From Opitutaceae bacterium (GTDB taxonomy: Bacteria; Verrucomicrobiota; Verrucomicrobiia; Opitutales; Opitutaceae), in assembly GCA_030648295.1 (NCBI GenBank), contig JAUSID010000264.1:59592-123591 (forward strand): 64,000 nt of DNA, given 5' to 3'. Below, piece after piece: positions 26,078 to 35,035 of the stretch (positions are counted from its first letter, which is position 1; the number at the start of each line of letters is the position of its first letter). Both the position numbers and the translations under genes were made by a program. The notes beneath the pieces are model-generated. The model saw only the letters and a program-made list of their open reading frames with translations. It did no database searches and was not told where the DNA came from.

Positions 26078-28092
26078 GGATTCACCCTTGTTCGCTCGAG
26101 TTCCTCCAGCCGCGCCCTCGCCTCCGCCAGTTCGGGTCGCAGTTGGAGCGCCCGGCGCCAGGCATCGACCGCCTCGGCGGTCCGACCTTGCGCTCGCAGC
26201 ACCTGCCCAAGGTTGTAGTATGCCTCCGCGTGTTTCGGATTCAGCCGCACTGTCTGCGCCAATTCCCGCTCCGCTGCCGCCAGTTGTCCCGCCCGCGCGA
26301 GGGCAATGCCATGGTTGTAGCGCGTGTTCGCCGAATCGGGCGCGAGCGCAAGGGACGCCTGGAAATGGCGCAGCGCCTCGGGAAGTCGGTCGAGTGCTAC
26401 GAGGGCCACGCCGCAATTCGCATGGCCTTCCGCGTCGGGTGCAGCCGCCAACCCGCGTTCATAGTGCGCGACCGCCTCGGCGGTGCGGCCCGCCAGATGC
26501 AGGGCAACGCCGACGTCCTTGTGCGCCTTGGCGTACCCGGGGTCGAGCCGCAGCGCCTGCTCGTAATGGCGGAGGGCATCCGCGACCTTGCCGGCGCCCA
26601 ACAGAGCGGCGCCCAGGTTGCAGTGCAGCTCCGCGGATGCCGCGCCGAGCTTTTCCGCCCGGGTCGCGGCGGCGAGGGCCTCGTCCAACCGCCCGAGTTG
26701 CGCGAAGTAATTCGCCGCGTTCACGTGCGCGTCACCATAATCCGGACTCAGCTGCCGCGCCTGATTCGCGTGCGCCAGCGCCGCGGCAAAATCTTTTCGC
26801 CGGCCCAGCGTGACGGCGAGGTTGTTGTGTCCGACCCAGGCGGCGGGATTTTTTTCCAGCGTATATCGCCACAGCGTTTCCTCGCTCTGGAATCGCGCCG
26901 CGTGCTGCCGCGTCGCGAACACCGCAAGCCCGAGCACAAGCGCGGCCGCCGCCGCCAAAACCACCCGGGTCCCGCCCCACCGCTCCCATGCGCGCCCGCA
27001 GCCGGCACCGGCGAGCCCGACCACACCAATGAGGGGAATGTACGCAAAGTGATCGGCCACCCACGCGAAGTGGAGAAACGCCATGGTGACGAGGCCGAGC
27101 ACGGGAACAAGATGCAGCGCGAACCAGCCGAACCCGAGCAAGGCATGCCGACCCCAGCTGCCCCGATGACGCCAGCACCACCACGTCACGCCGGCGAGCA
27201 GCGCCCACACGAGGATTTGTCCGGCGGCGGATGCGGCCGGAATTTCGCGGGGATATACCGGCAGCAAGCCCACCGGCAGGATTGTTTTCCACAGGTAGAA
27301 CCCCATCGCCGCGCCCGCACGTCCCATGCGCTCGAGGGTGCCGCCAGTCACGATTTCCCAGCTGCCAATCGCCCTCGCGTGCTGAAACCAAATCGTCACT
27401 CCGCCGAGCACGGCGGAGATGGCGAAGAACGGGGCGACTGTCTTCAGATCGCGAACGCCAACGGTGTTGCGGCGCCACCAGATGAACAACAGCAGGACGG
27501 GCGGCAGCATGACGACGGATGTCTTGCACAGACCCGCGGCCACGAACGAAACCAGCGCCAGGATGTAATCGCGACGGCGGCCGGACGCGGTGAAATCCAC
27601 GAATGCCGTTGCCGCCAGCAGGAGCGGCGGCAGCGAGACCGCATTTTTGAATTCGGCGATCCATGCCACCGACTCCACGGTGAGCGGATGCACGGCAAAC
27701 AGCATGCCACCCAGCCACGCCCCCGGCTGCGGGCAGCCTACTTTTCGAAAGAGCCGCCAGGCCAGCAGCGCACTCAGCAAGTGCAGCGCGACGTTGGTAA
27801 TATGATACGGCCGCGGATTGTCGGCCCACGCGCGCCACTGGAGCCATTGCAGCGCCGTCTTCAGCGGAAAGTAGTCGGTGGTGGTCTCACCACGCCATAT
27901 TTTGCCCAGCCCCGCCGGATCCTTGATCAACGCATTGCCGATGATCTCCGCCTGATCATCCCAGACCCACGTGCCGCCAATTGCCGGGGCGAACGCGTAA
28001 GCGCCAACGACCACGATCCCGACCACACCAGCCCAAAGCCACCCGCGCGCGGAGGCCCGTTGCACGCGGATCGATGGCGCCGCAGCAGTCAT
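26074..28092 (-). CDS. GT-C-type membrane protein with TPR tail
   Basis: A 672-residue protein from ATG 28092 (a GTG at 28164 would add 24 residues). The N-terminal half is polytopic, with WVWDDQAEIIGNALI just after the first helix. This acidic D-D motif is the catalytic-loop position of PMT/TMTC-like glycosyltransferases. The C-terminal half has at least eight TPR units (for example HAEAYYNLGQVLRAQGRTAE). The layout is that of TMTC-like O-mannosyltransferases and their bacterial relatives. It is second in a minus-strand series GT9, this gene, YfhO-like. The donor is probably polyprenyl-phosphate sugar, by family analogy. Confidence 0.8.
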   Translation of the reverse strand: MTAAAPSIRVQRASARGWLWAGVVGIVVVGAYAFAPAIGGTWVWDDQAEIIGNALIKDPAGLGKIWRGETTTDYFPLKTALQWLQWRAWADNPRPYHITNVALHLLSALLAWRLFRKVGCPQPGAWLGGMLFAVHPLTVESVAWIAEFKNAVSLPPLLLAATAFVDFTASGRRRDYILALVSFVAAGLCKTSVVMLPPVLLLFIWWRRNTVGVRDLKTVAPFFAISAVLGGVTIWFQHARAIGSWEIVTGGTLERMGRAGAAMGFYLWKTILPVGLLPVYPREIPAASAAGQILVWALLAGVTWWCWRHRGSWGRHALLGFGWFALHLVPVLGLVTMAFLHFAWVADHFAYIPLIGVVGLAGAGCGRAWERWGGTRVVLAAAAALVLGLAVFATRQHAARFQSEETLWRYTLEKNPAAWVGHNNLAVTLGRRKDFAAALAHANQARQLSPDYGDAHVNAANYFAQLGRLDEALAAATRAEKLGAASAELHCNLGAALLGAGKVADALRHYEQALRLDPGYAKAHKDVGVALHLAGRTAEAVAHYERGLAAAPDAEGHANCGVALVALDRLPEALRHFQASLALAPDSANTRYNHGIALARAGQLAAAERELAQTVRLNPKHAEAYYNLGQVLRAQGRTAEAVDAWRRALQLRPELAEARARLEELERTRVNP

Positions 28093-28197
28093 GCGATCAG
28101 ACTGCTTCGCTGGCCACGGCGGTCGCACCGCCGCTCCATGCACCGCATGGAGAATCGATTTCACCGGATATGGCGCGGGTCGACTGCATGAGCCGGC

Positions 28198-29460
28198 TCA
28201 GCTGGTATCACCACACGCCACCGGCCGCACGCCGCGTTCACGGTAAATCCGGCACACGACATCGAATACCTGCTCCACGGCGATTTGCTTCATGCACTGG
28301 TTATCGCGGCAGGCGGTCTGGCGGTTGTTGAACGCGTTCACGCACGGACTGCACGCAAGCCCGAGCCAGACGGGATGACTGCGCGGCCCGAGCGCGGAAA
28401 ACAAAGCCGGCGTTTCCGGTCCAAACAGGGCCACGACATCAATCGTCGTCATGGACGCGAAGTGCGCCGGCCCGCTGTCGTTGGTCACGAGAATCCCGGC
28501 CAACTCATAAATCGCGAGCAGCTGCCGTAGGGTGGTCCTGCCCGCCAGTGAAACGCACCGCGGCGAATCCACCCTCGCGGCGAGCTCGTTTATCGCCGGC
28601 GCCTCGACGGACGCGCCGGTGAACGCAATCACGGCATCGTCGAACGTGTGAAGGAGTCGTTGCGCCAGCACGACATAGTTGTCGCCGTCCCACTTTCTCA
28701 ATGGCAGCAGATCGCTCGCGTTCGCATTGAGAAGCACGACACGCTGCCCCTCGCGGATTCCGGCCGCCCGGACGATCTGTTGTGCTTCCGCCCGCTCAGC
28801 GACCGAGATCCGCACCTGCGCAATCGCGGGTTCGAGCGGCGGAATCGCGGGAAACGTGGGAAATCGCGTTGGCGACTGATCGAGCGCCATCACGAGGCTG
28901 GTGAACAATCGCGCCGTGTGCAGGTGCGGATTGTACAGCACGCGGTGGGTCATCAGGTCACCGCGATACGGGCCTTCGCCAAAATAGGTGTGGAAGCCGA
29001 CGCGCTGCCGGGCGCCGGTCAACCACGCAATCGCCGCGGAAAACCGCGTGAAAAACTCCATGTCGATGCAGGCATCGATACCCAGTTGGCGAATCTGCCG
29101 CAGCCGCGCAAGTCCGCTGGACGCCATCGTCCAGGGTGACGCCGTACGGACCGTAAGGACGTTCGCGTCAGGCAGGAGCCCCAGCACATCGACCACGAAC
29201 CGGTTGTTCTCGAAAACGAGAAAATACACGTTTTCGCGACCAACCCGCTGGACGGCGCGAACCAGTGCGTCATAGGCCAGCACGGTCGAGCCCTGCTCGG
29301 CGAGTTTGAGAAAGACGATGCTGCGGCCGCTGCCGTCCGCGTCGCGGCCGCCAAAAAGATCGCCAACGTTACGCAGCAGCGTGAGGACAAAGCAGAGCGG
29401 CACGCCGACGCGGCGATCCAGCCACTGCAAGGTGCGGACCTTTTCGCCGAAACCGCTCAC
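28198..29460 (-). CDS. Glycosyltransferase family 9 (ADP-heptose:LPS heptosyltransferase-like)
   Basis: A 420-residue peripheral inner-membrane GT-B enzyme that adds heptose or a similar sugar to a lipid A-core or other glycan acceptor. The GT9 signature is present in the C-terminal half: ILVTNDSGPAHFASM, followed by ALFGPETPALFSAL. A Cys-rich patch near the end (LACSPCVNAFNNRQTACRDN) resembles the region seen in many GT9 proteins. Start is GTG 29460 (MSGFGEKVRTLQWL); no ATG is closer. It is first in the glycan operon that continues with the two GT-C proteins. Confidence 0.85.
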   Translation of the reverse strand: MSGFGEKVRTLQWLDRRVGVPLCFVLTLLRNVGDLFGGRDADGSGRSIVFLKLAEQGSTVLAYDALVRAVQRVGRENVYFLVFENNRFVVDVLGLLPDANVLTVRTASPWTMASSGLARLRQIRQLGIDACIDMEFFTRFSAAIAWLTGARQRVGFHTYFGEGPYRGDLMTHRVLYNPHLHTARLFTSLVMALDQSPTRFPTFPAIPPLEPAIAQVRISVAERAEAQQIVRAAGIREGQRVVLLNANASDLLPLRKWDGDNYVVLAQRLLHTFDDAVIAFTGASVEAPAINELAARVDSPRCVSLAGRTTLRQLLAIYELAGILVTNDSGPAHFASMTTIDVVALFGPETPALFSALGPRSHPVWLGLACSPCVNAFNNRQTACRDNQCMKQIAVEQVFDVVCRIYRERGVRPVACGDTS

Positions 29461-29590
29461 GGTTCAATCTGGGGATGAGCAACGAAGCGTTGCGCCGCTG
29501 GACGGGGCATGAACCACACGAAAACGGCCCGGCGCCCCCGGCGAGTACAATCTGAGTGGGAGTGATGGCACCGCTCATCGTTTTCCAGTG

Positions 29591-30047
29591 GCACCGGCTT
29601 CCAGCCGGTGACTGGAGTTTGGCCAATTTTCAGCGCCAACGGCGCGTAGTCCCTCAGCCCAGGCCAACGGCCTGGGCTGAGGGTTACGATTGCTCCGGCC
29701 TGAAAGGCCGGGACAAGGCTCAAGCCCAAACATATCTTTCATCATAGGCTGCCTGGTAGCGTTCGAGGAAGCGGCGGTATTCCTCTTGAAAGGTCACTTT
29801 CTGGTGATGCGTCTCCTGATTGCGGATATAGGTGACAACACTGTCGGCATCCGACTGACTTACCGAGAAAGCTCCGTAGCCCAGGACTCGAGATAATGAT
29901 TGGGGCACTGATGAGGCGTGGTCGCAGCCTTTCAGGCCGCGTCGCTGACCCCATATTACCCCAGGCCGTTGGCCTGGGCTAAGGAATTCTCGCGCCGTCG
30001 GCGCTGGAGATTGGCCAAACTCCAGGCACCGGCTTCCAGCCGGTGAT
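29591..30047. repeat. REP-type inverted repeat block around a RAYT stump
   Basis: The left block (about 29591-29720) contains ACCGGCTTCCAGCCGGTGAC, TGGAGTTTGGCCAATTTTCA, AGCCCAGGCCAACGGCCTGG and CTCCGGCCTGAAAGGCC. The right block (about 29930-30047) holds the same motifs in reverse order and complement, apart from self-complementary hairpins. They flank a transposase fragment. This is the arrangement expected of a REP element with its own RAYT gene. Confidence 0.85.
29720..29908 (-). pseudogene. RAYT (REP-associated tyrosine transposase) C-terminal remnant
   Basis: The 62 codons read …GYGAFSVSQSDADSVVTYIR, then NQETHHQKVTFQEEYRRFLE, then RYQAAYDERYVWA and stop. This is the conserved end of the Transposase_17/TnpREP (IS200-like Y1) family: 'GYGAFSVS', 'YI.NQE.HH....F.EEY', 'YDERYVW'. 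The catalytic HUH motif and the Tyr helix, normally upstream, are gone. A GTG at 29908 could start translation, but no active enzyme is possible. Confidence 0.85.
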
Positions 30048-30156
30048 GTATTCGATTACTACATTCGAAGAATCTGCGGCAGGATGCCGCAGCCACTTTA
30101 CCGAACGGCGGAGGCACACCCGGTGCACCCACATGAACGGCTGCGTTTTTCGACCC

Positions 30157-30279
30157 GGGAGCGCGGGCGTCTCGCCCGCAATTGGCACTGGCTGGAGACT
30201 CTTTCTCTTTCGTAATCGTTCTCGCACGACCGTGTTTTGCCGCTGGAGAACGAGAAAGAGGACGAGGAACGAGAACGAG
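30157..30279. repeat. REP hairpin plus CGTAAT/GAGAAC array
   Basis: A GGGAGCGCGGGC unit at 30157-30179 is followed by TTTCTCTTTCGTAATCGTTC at about 30202-30221. The inverted, roughly 6-nt array GAGAACGAGAAAGAGGACGA follows at 30246-30279. It is the same combination as at 19917-20075, suggesting the two repeat types travel or recombine together. A GCGGCAGGATGCCGC hairpin lies just upstream at about 30075. Confidence 0.75.
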
Positions 30280-30352
30280 CCCTGGCATTCTGTTTTCGTA
30301 CGGCTTGCCGAGAGGCACCGGCATCAGGCCGGACACTCGCAAGACCAATCGC

Positions 30353-31576
30353 TCACGCCGGCCCGAGCAGCCGCTGCACCTGCTGGACGTCCTTGTCCCC
30401 GCGGCCCGACAAATTGATCACGAGGACCTGATCCGGCTTCATCTCCCGGGCACGTTTCAGTCCGTGGACCAACGCGTGCGTGCTCTCCAGCGCGGGAATA
30501 ATGCCTTCGAGCCGCGAACAGAGCTTGAACGCATCAAGCACCTCGTCATCGCAGGCGTACGCGTAATCGATCCGCTGACGATCGCGGTAAAATGCGTGCT
30601 CGGGCCCAATCGCCGCGTAGTCCAGGCCGGCGCTGATCGAATGGGTCAGTTCGATTTGCCCATCGGGGTTTTGCAGGATGTAGGTCTTGCACCCCTGGAG
30701 CACACCGAGTTTCCCGCCTTCAAACCGCGCGGCGTGATCGCCGCGTTTGATCCCGCGGCCGCCGGCCTCGACGCCGACGAGCCGGACCTTTTCGTCCTCG
30801 AGGAAATCGAAGAAGAAACCAATCGCGTTCGATCCGCCGCCAACACACGCGATCATTTCGTCCGGCAGCCGGCCTTCGCGCGCGAGGATTTGCTCCCGCA
30901 CCTCCTGGCCAATCACCCGGTGAAAATCGCGGACCATCATCGGATATGGATGCGAACCCAGCGCGGAGCCGAGAATGTAGTGCGTGCCGCGGACATTCGT
31001 CACCCAGTCGCGCATCGCCTCGTTGATCGCTTCCTTGAGGGTCTTCTGGCCGGCCTCGACACCGCGGACTTCGGCGCCCATCAGCCGCATCCGAAAAACG
31101 TTCAGCGCCTGCCGCTCCATGTCGACCGAGCCCATGTAAACGACACACTCGAGCCCGAACTTGGCACAGACGGCCGCCGTCGCCACGCCATGCTGGCCGG
31201 CGCCGGTCTCGGCGATTACGCGCTTTTTCCCCATCCGCCGCGCGAGCAGCACCTGTCCCAGCGCGTTGTTGATCTTGTGCGCGCCGGTGTGCAGCAGGTC
31301 CTCGCGCTTGAGATAAATCTTCGCACCGCCGCCGTGCTTCGTCAGCCGCTCGGCGAAATAAAGTTCGGTGGGCCGACCCGCGAACTCCTTCAGATGGTGG
31401 CGCAGTTCAGCCAGGAAACCCGGATCCTTCCGCGCCACTTCGTAAGCCGCGCCAAGTTCCTGGAGCGCCGTCATCAATGTCTCGGGCACATATACACCGC
31501 CATAAGGGCCGTAATGGCCGCCGGCGTCCGGAAGGGAGTTGCGGTCGAATTTTTTTGCGGCAGCAGGAACTGACAT
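30353..31576 (-). CDS. trpB: Tryptophan synthase beta chain
   Basis: A 407-residue PLP enzyme that condenses indole with serine in the last step of tryptophan synthesis; it normally pairs with TrpA. PLP-binding Lys is at about 101 in [13 protein letters not shown]. The catalytic Glu lies in [14 protein letters not shown], and the phosphate-binding loop is [10 protein letters not shown]. Start ATG 31576 gives [20 protein letters not shown]. trpA is not adjacent, so the trp genes are split. The start is 40 bp from a GGAAGAC array. Confidence 0.97.
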   Translation of the reverse strand: MSVPAAAKKFDRNSLPDAGGHYGPYGGVYVPETLMTALQELGAAYEVARKDPGFLAELRHHLKEFAGRPTELYFAERLTKHGGGAKIYLKREDLLHTGAHKINNALGQVLLARRMGKKRVIAETGAGQHGVATAAVCAKFGLECVVYMGSVDMERQALNVFRMRLMGAEVRGVEAGQKTLKEAINEAMRDWVTNVRGTHYILGSALGSHPYPMMVRDFHRVIGQEVREQILAREGRLPDEMIACVGGGSNAIGFFFDFLEDEKVRLVGVEAGGRGIKRGDHAARFEGGKLGVLQGCKTYILQNPDGQIELTHSISAGLDYAAIGPEHAFYRDRQRIDYAYACDDEVLDAFKLCSRLEGIIPALESTHALVHGLKRAREMKPDQVLVINLSGRGDKDVQQVQRLLGPA

Positions 31577-31616
31577 GGCCGGACAGACTGAATGTCCGGT
31601 TCCAGCCGAGGCAAGA

Positions 31617-31722
31617 CGGGATCGGAAGAAGACGCGGAAGACTTGGAAGACGGGGAAGACTTGGAAGACTTGGAAGACGGGGAAGACGCAGGAGACTCGG
31701 AAGAACGGAAGAGTCGGAAGAC
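31617..31722. repeat. GGAAGAC array (9-nt period), second copy
   Basis: Eleven or so units such as GGAAGACTT and GGAAGACGG at 9-nt spacing, decaying towards the right. It fills the gap between trpB and the phosphatase gene and abuts the latter's stop codon exactly (31723). Confidence 0.9.
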
Positions 31723-33177
31723 CTATGAGTCCACTCCCACCCGTTTCACGGAAACCAGGGTGAAGTCGTCGCGCTGGGGGGTATCGCCGGTGAAACGCTG
31801 GACCTGCTCCATGATGGCGTCGTTGATCGATTTGGCCGAACCAGCATGGGAGTGCCGGACCACATCAGCCAGTCGCGCGCCCGAAAACTCCTTGCTCAAA
31901 TCATTCGGCGCCTCGGTGACTCCGTCGGTGTAGAGCACCAATAAATCGCCGACGGCGAATGGTTCCGTTCGATCGTTGATCGCGCCGGCAAAAAGTTCGT
32001 CGGGCGCCAAGCCCAGCGCCATGCCTTCCGACCCGACGAACTGCGCTCCCGCGCCGCCTTGCGTGGCATCGCGACGTACGAGAAGCGGCAACTCGTGGCC
32101 GGCGCGCGCAATCGTCACCTTGTCCGCGACCACGTCGATGATCGCATAAAGCATCGTGACGTAGAGGCCCGATTGGATGTCAGACGCGAGGGTCCGGTTC
32201 AGTTCGGTGAGCGCCGCGGCGGGGGATGGGTGGCGGGGCGCAATCTGCCGCAGGTTGGTGCGGCTTATTGCCATCAGCAGCGACGCTGGAATCCCCTTCC
32301 CGGATACATCCGCCACGGCGATCCCCAGCCTCCCCTCCGGCAGGGTGATGATGTCGTAGAGGTCGCCGCCCACCCGTTGCGCCGGCGTATAGCGGGCGTC
32401 GATGTCGAGGCCCGGAACACACACGCGCTCACGGGGCAGCAGCATCTGCTGGATCCCCCTGGCGATCGACAGGTCCAGGTCGAGTTGCTTGCGTTGAATT
32501 TGAAGGTGGAGGAATTCGGCGTGGTGCAGCGCCAGCGCGGCCTGCTCCGCCAGCGATTGCATGAGGGTGAAATCCTCCCCGGTAAAAAACTGGTCCCCGG
32601 CCGGGTTCGTCACCGCGAGCACGCCGAAAAAGTGCTCCCGGAAGGTTAGCGGCACGACGATGACCGATCGCACCGCGAGCGCGGAATCGTCGTGCTTGAC
32701 CATTCGCGGATCCGAGGCCGCGTCGGCGAGAAGTTCGCCACGCTGGCTGCGCGCCACCCGGCCGACGACCCCCTCGCCCACTGGAAATTCCTCGGCCTTG
32801 AGGACCTGCTCGATGAATTTGGCGCGCGTGCCGGTCCGGCCCTGCATCGCAGCGCCGAGCGGCCGATGCGGGGGGAAAAGTCCCTCCACGGCGATCGCTC
32901 GCATCGTGTCACGGCCGGTCTTTTCGAAGATGCATGCGCTCAGGGCGCCGGTGCAGAGGATGGAGGCATGCACAATCCGCTGGTGCAGTTCCTCGCGCGA
33001 CAGTCCCTCCCCGAGCGCCTCGGTCATCAAATGCATGAAGTCGACCAGCCGCTGGCGATCCTGCGCCAGTTTCTGGTTCAGCTCCTCCAGCCGATCGGCT
33101 TCGCGGCGCATCCGGGCGAGCGGCAGCAGCATCAATGAAGCGCCGGCCACCAGGCCGATCAGGATGAACCACACCAT
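31723..33177 (-). CDS. RsbU-like PP2C phosphatase with membrane anchor and GAF domain
   Basis: A 484-residue signalling protein. Start at ATG 33177 places a TM helix at once ([20 protein letters not shown]); longer frames have no such logic. Then a coiled coil (about 25-45), a GAF domain (about 70-235), and a SpoIIE/PP2C domain (about 260-480) with metal-site motifs [35 protein letters not shown] and RDDFTLV. Such enzymes dephosphorylate a STAS anti-sigma-factor antagonist and so release a sigma factor. A STAS protein is encoded 1.1 kb away (34307-34822). The signal sensed by GAF is unknown. Confidence 0.92.
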   Translation of the reverse strand: MVWFILIGLVAGASLMLLPLARMRREADRLEELNQKLAQDRQRLVDFMHLMTEALGEGLSREELHQRIVHASILCTGALSACIFEKTGRDTMRAIAVEGLFPPHRPLGAAMQGRTGTRAKFIEQVLKAEEFPVGEGVVGRVARSQRGELLADAASDPRMVKHDDSALAVRSVIVVPLTFREHFFGVLAVTNPAGDQFFTGEDFTLMQSLAEQAALALHHAEFLHLQIQRKQLDLDLSIARGIQQMLLPRERVCVPGLDIDARYTPAQRVGGDLYDIITLPEGRLGIAVADVSGKGIPASLLMAISRTNLRQIAPRHPSPAAALTELNRTLASDIQSGLYVTMLYAIIDVVADKVTIARAGHELPLLVRRDATQGGAGAQFVGSEGMALGLAPDELFAGAINDRTEPFAVGDLLVLYTDGVTEAPNDLSKEFSGARLADVVRHSHAGSAKSINDAIMEQVQRFTGDTPQRDDFTLVSVKRVGVDS

Positions 33178-33474
33178 AAAGCGAGCGTTGTGGCAGTCGC
33201 GGTGATCACGGGCAATCGACAAAGCGTCGGCGTGGTGAACGCGGAAAAAAGCCAAGGCGACAACCGCTGGGGGCGACCACGGGCGAGGCGGAACCGTCAG
33301 CCTCCCCGCGAGCTCCGGATCCTGACAAACTTATCAGGAGGAAACGATTGAGTGCCGGCCAACGGGTATCGTTTAAGTGCGCCGCCCCACGGTCATGTCT
33401 TCTCGCCGCCCATGGTCCGCCTCCACGACGCGGTCGCGGGTCGCCGCTATTTCGCCCTCACCGTGCCCCTGCTT
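33178..33474. other. Divergent intergenic region
   Basis: 297 bp between the phosphatase (minus) and the HAD protein (plus). No gene or repeat seen; it must hold at least one promoter for each direction, but no -35/-10 pair stands out enough to call. Confidence 0.4.
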
Positions 33475-34260
33475 ATGAATACGACTGCGTTCCCCATCCG
33501 TCTGTTTGCCGCCGACATCGAGGACACCGTTCTCGGCGACACCGATGCCGTCCGTCGTTTCCGCACCGCTTGGGAGTCGCTCCCCGCGGGCGAACGGCCG
33601 CTGCTCGTCTACAACACCGGGCGTAGCGTTCACGAAACTCAATGGCTCATTCTCGAACGCCAGCTGCCCGCACCCGAGTTCATCATTGGCGGCGTTGGCA
33701 CGGAACTGTTCGACCCGCTCGACCACCACGTCGCGGAGGAGTTCGCGTCCCACCTCGCGCCGGGATGGGATATCGGCAAGATCGAACACATCATCGAGGA
33801 AAACCCGGGCGTTCGCCGGCAGGCGGTTGAATTCCACAATCCGTACAAATCGAGCTGGCACTGGCCGCTCGCGTCCAGCCTCCAGGTCGTGCAGCTCCGC
33901 CGCCGCCTCGAAGATGGCGGACTCGACGTGAACGTACTCTATTCGGCGAAAATCTATCTTGACGTGATCCCGCGTCGCGCCGGCAAAGGTGCGGCACTCG
34001 CGTGGCTCGCCGGAAGAATTGGGATCGCTTTGGAAAACACCCTCGTTGCCGGCGCCGCCGGCAACAATGTGAGCATGTTCGCCCTACCCGGTGTCCGCGG
34101 GATTGTGGTTGGCAATGCGGCGGCCGAGTTGCTCACCGGCACCACGGCCTCCAAGCCGTTCGTCACCCGGGTGAGTTCGGTGGACGGGGTGCTCGCCGGC
34201 TTGCTGCATTTTGGGGTGCTCAGCCCCGAGACGGCGGATGCGGAAGCCAAGGCGGGCTGA
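33475..34260 (+). CDS. HAD-like protein related to sucrose-6-phosphate phosphatase, catalytic residues altered
   Basis: A 261-residue protein from ATG 33475 (MNTTAFPIRLFAADIEDTVL). The overall pattern is HAD-IIB / sucrose-phosphatase: motif I, motif II Thr in VYNTGRS (about T48), and a conserved Lys at about 171 in RRAGKGAALAWLAGR. Two active-site elements are changed. Motif I is D-I-E-D-T, so the acid/base Asp is Glu. Motif IV, normally GDSGND, reads GAAGNN, so both Mg-binding Asp are lost. It may be a non-catalytic sugar-phosphate binder or regulator. It sits between a PP2C phosphatase and a STAS protein. Confidence 0.8.
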   Translation: MNTTAFPIRLFAADIEDTVLGDTDAVRRFRTAWESLPAGERPLLVYNTGRSVHETQWLILERQLPAPEFIIGGVGTELFDPLDHHVAEEFASHLAPGWDIGKIEHIIEENPGVRRQAVEFHNPYKSSWHWPLASSLQVVQLRRRLEDGGLDVNVLYSAKIYLDVIPRRAGKGAALAWLAGRIGIALENTLVAGAAGNNVSMFALPGVRGIVVGNAAAELLTGTTASKPFVTRVSSVDGVLAGLLHFGVLSPETADAEAKAG

Positions 34261-34306
34261 CCGCAGAGGCCGTGGGGGAAACTTAATCTTTTCGGCGAGC
34301 GCGCGG

Positions 34307-34822
34307 CTACCCCTGCTCGACCCGATTCCGCAGGAACGCCAGGACATCCTGGAATTTGCTCCGGTTCGCTTCGTCGACGTTGACCAGATTTTCGTGGGCC
34401 TCGAGGACGAGCCGTGCGGTCTCGATTTCCGGACGCGGTGCACATTCGAGCGGTGTCTTGCATTGGGCATCGAAACCCATCGGGAAATCACCCGCGTCGA
34501 CGAAGAGCAACCGGTGCAACCCGAGATTGCGGATCAGCTCGAGATTCCGCTGACCCACGCGCGCCAGCACAAGCGATCCATTTTGCGTCGACTTCTTGAG
34601 CTCAATCGCGGCCCCGGCAAGGACGCCGAGGAAAGTGCTGTCCATGCTGGCGCAATGCTGGAAGTCGATCACGAAGCGCGTCTTACCCCGGCGCAGCATC
34701 TCCGCGATGAAATCGCGCAGGCAGCCGCTGTTTTGGACGCTGGCTCGGCCATCGATCCGCACCACGACAGGATCGGAGTACGCATCGACAAGAAAGACCG
34801 GCTTGCTGACAGCATCTGGCAT
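34307..34822 (-). CDS. STAS-domain anti-sigma-factor antagonist with C-terminal extension
   Basis: A 171-residue protein. The STAS fold covers residues about 8-115, with the phosphorylatable position S62 in the loop CASMDSTFLGVLAG, preceded by FVIDFQHC. The C-terminal 50 residues form a charged helix (ETARLVLEAHENLVNVDEAN) not found in minimal SpoIIAA-type antagonists. Partner switching would pair it with a histidine-kinase-like anti-sigma factor (none in this window) and with an RsbU phosphatase such as the one ending at 31723. Confidence 0.88.
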   Translation of the reverse strand: MPDAVSKPVFLVDAYSDPVVVRIDGRASVQNSGCLRDFIAEMLRRGKTRFVIDFQHCASMDSTFLGVLAGAAIELKKSTQNGSLVLARVGQRNLELIRNLGLHRLLFVDAGDFPMGFDAQCKTPLECAPRPEIETARLVLEAHENLVNVDEANRSKFQDVLAFLRNRVEQG

Positions 34823-34960
34823 TGGGAAGGCCCGAAGAAGCGGGCTAAAAGGAGTATCGGTTTGGACCTGGCGGCAAGCTACGCATCCGGGGATTCGAGC
34901 TTTTTAGCGAAACAGTAGAAGATATCGTTCTGCTGCGTCGCCGGACGCAGGCTTGAAGCA

Positions 34961-35035
34961 GGAGTGGCGGCGGCATCCTGCCGCAGATCCGATTCCATCT
35001 GCGGCTGGAAGCCGCAGCGGAAGCCGCCGCCACTT
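34961..35035. terminator. Long GC-rich inverted repeat at the acnA 3' end
   Basis: GGAGTGGCGGCGGC (34961-34974) pairs with GCCGCCGCCACTTC (35022-35035), with inner GCCGCAGA/TCTGCGGC pairing. It sits exactly at the stop codon of acnA and lacks a U-run. It may stop transcription or protect the mRNA end, or be another REP element (a GCGGCAGGATGCCGC hairpin of similar type occurs near 30075). Confidence 0.45.

Noticed and set aside
25999..28191. Plus-strand frame of 730 codons under the GT-C/TPR gene
   Set aside because: Antisense to a gene with clear TPR repeats and membrane helices.
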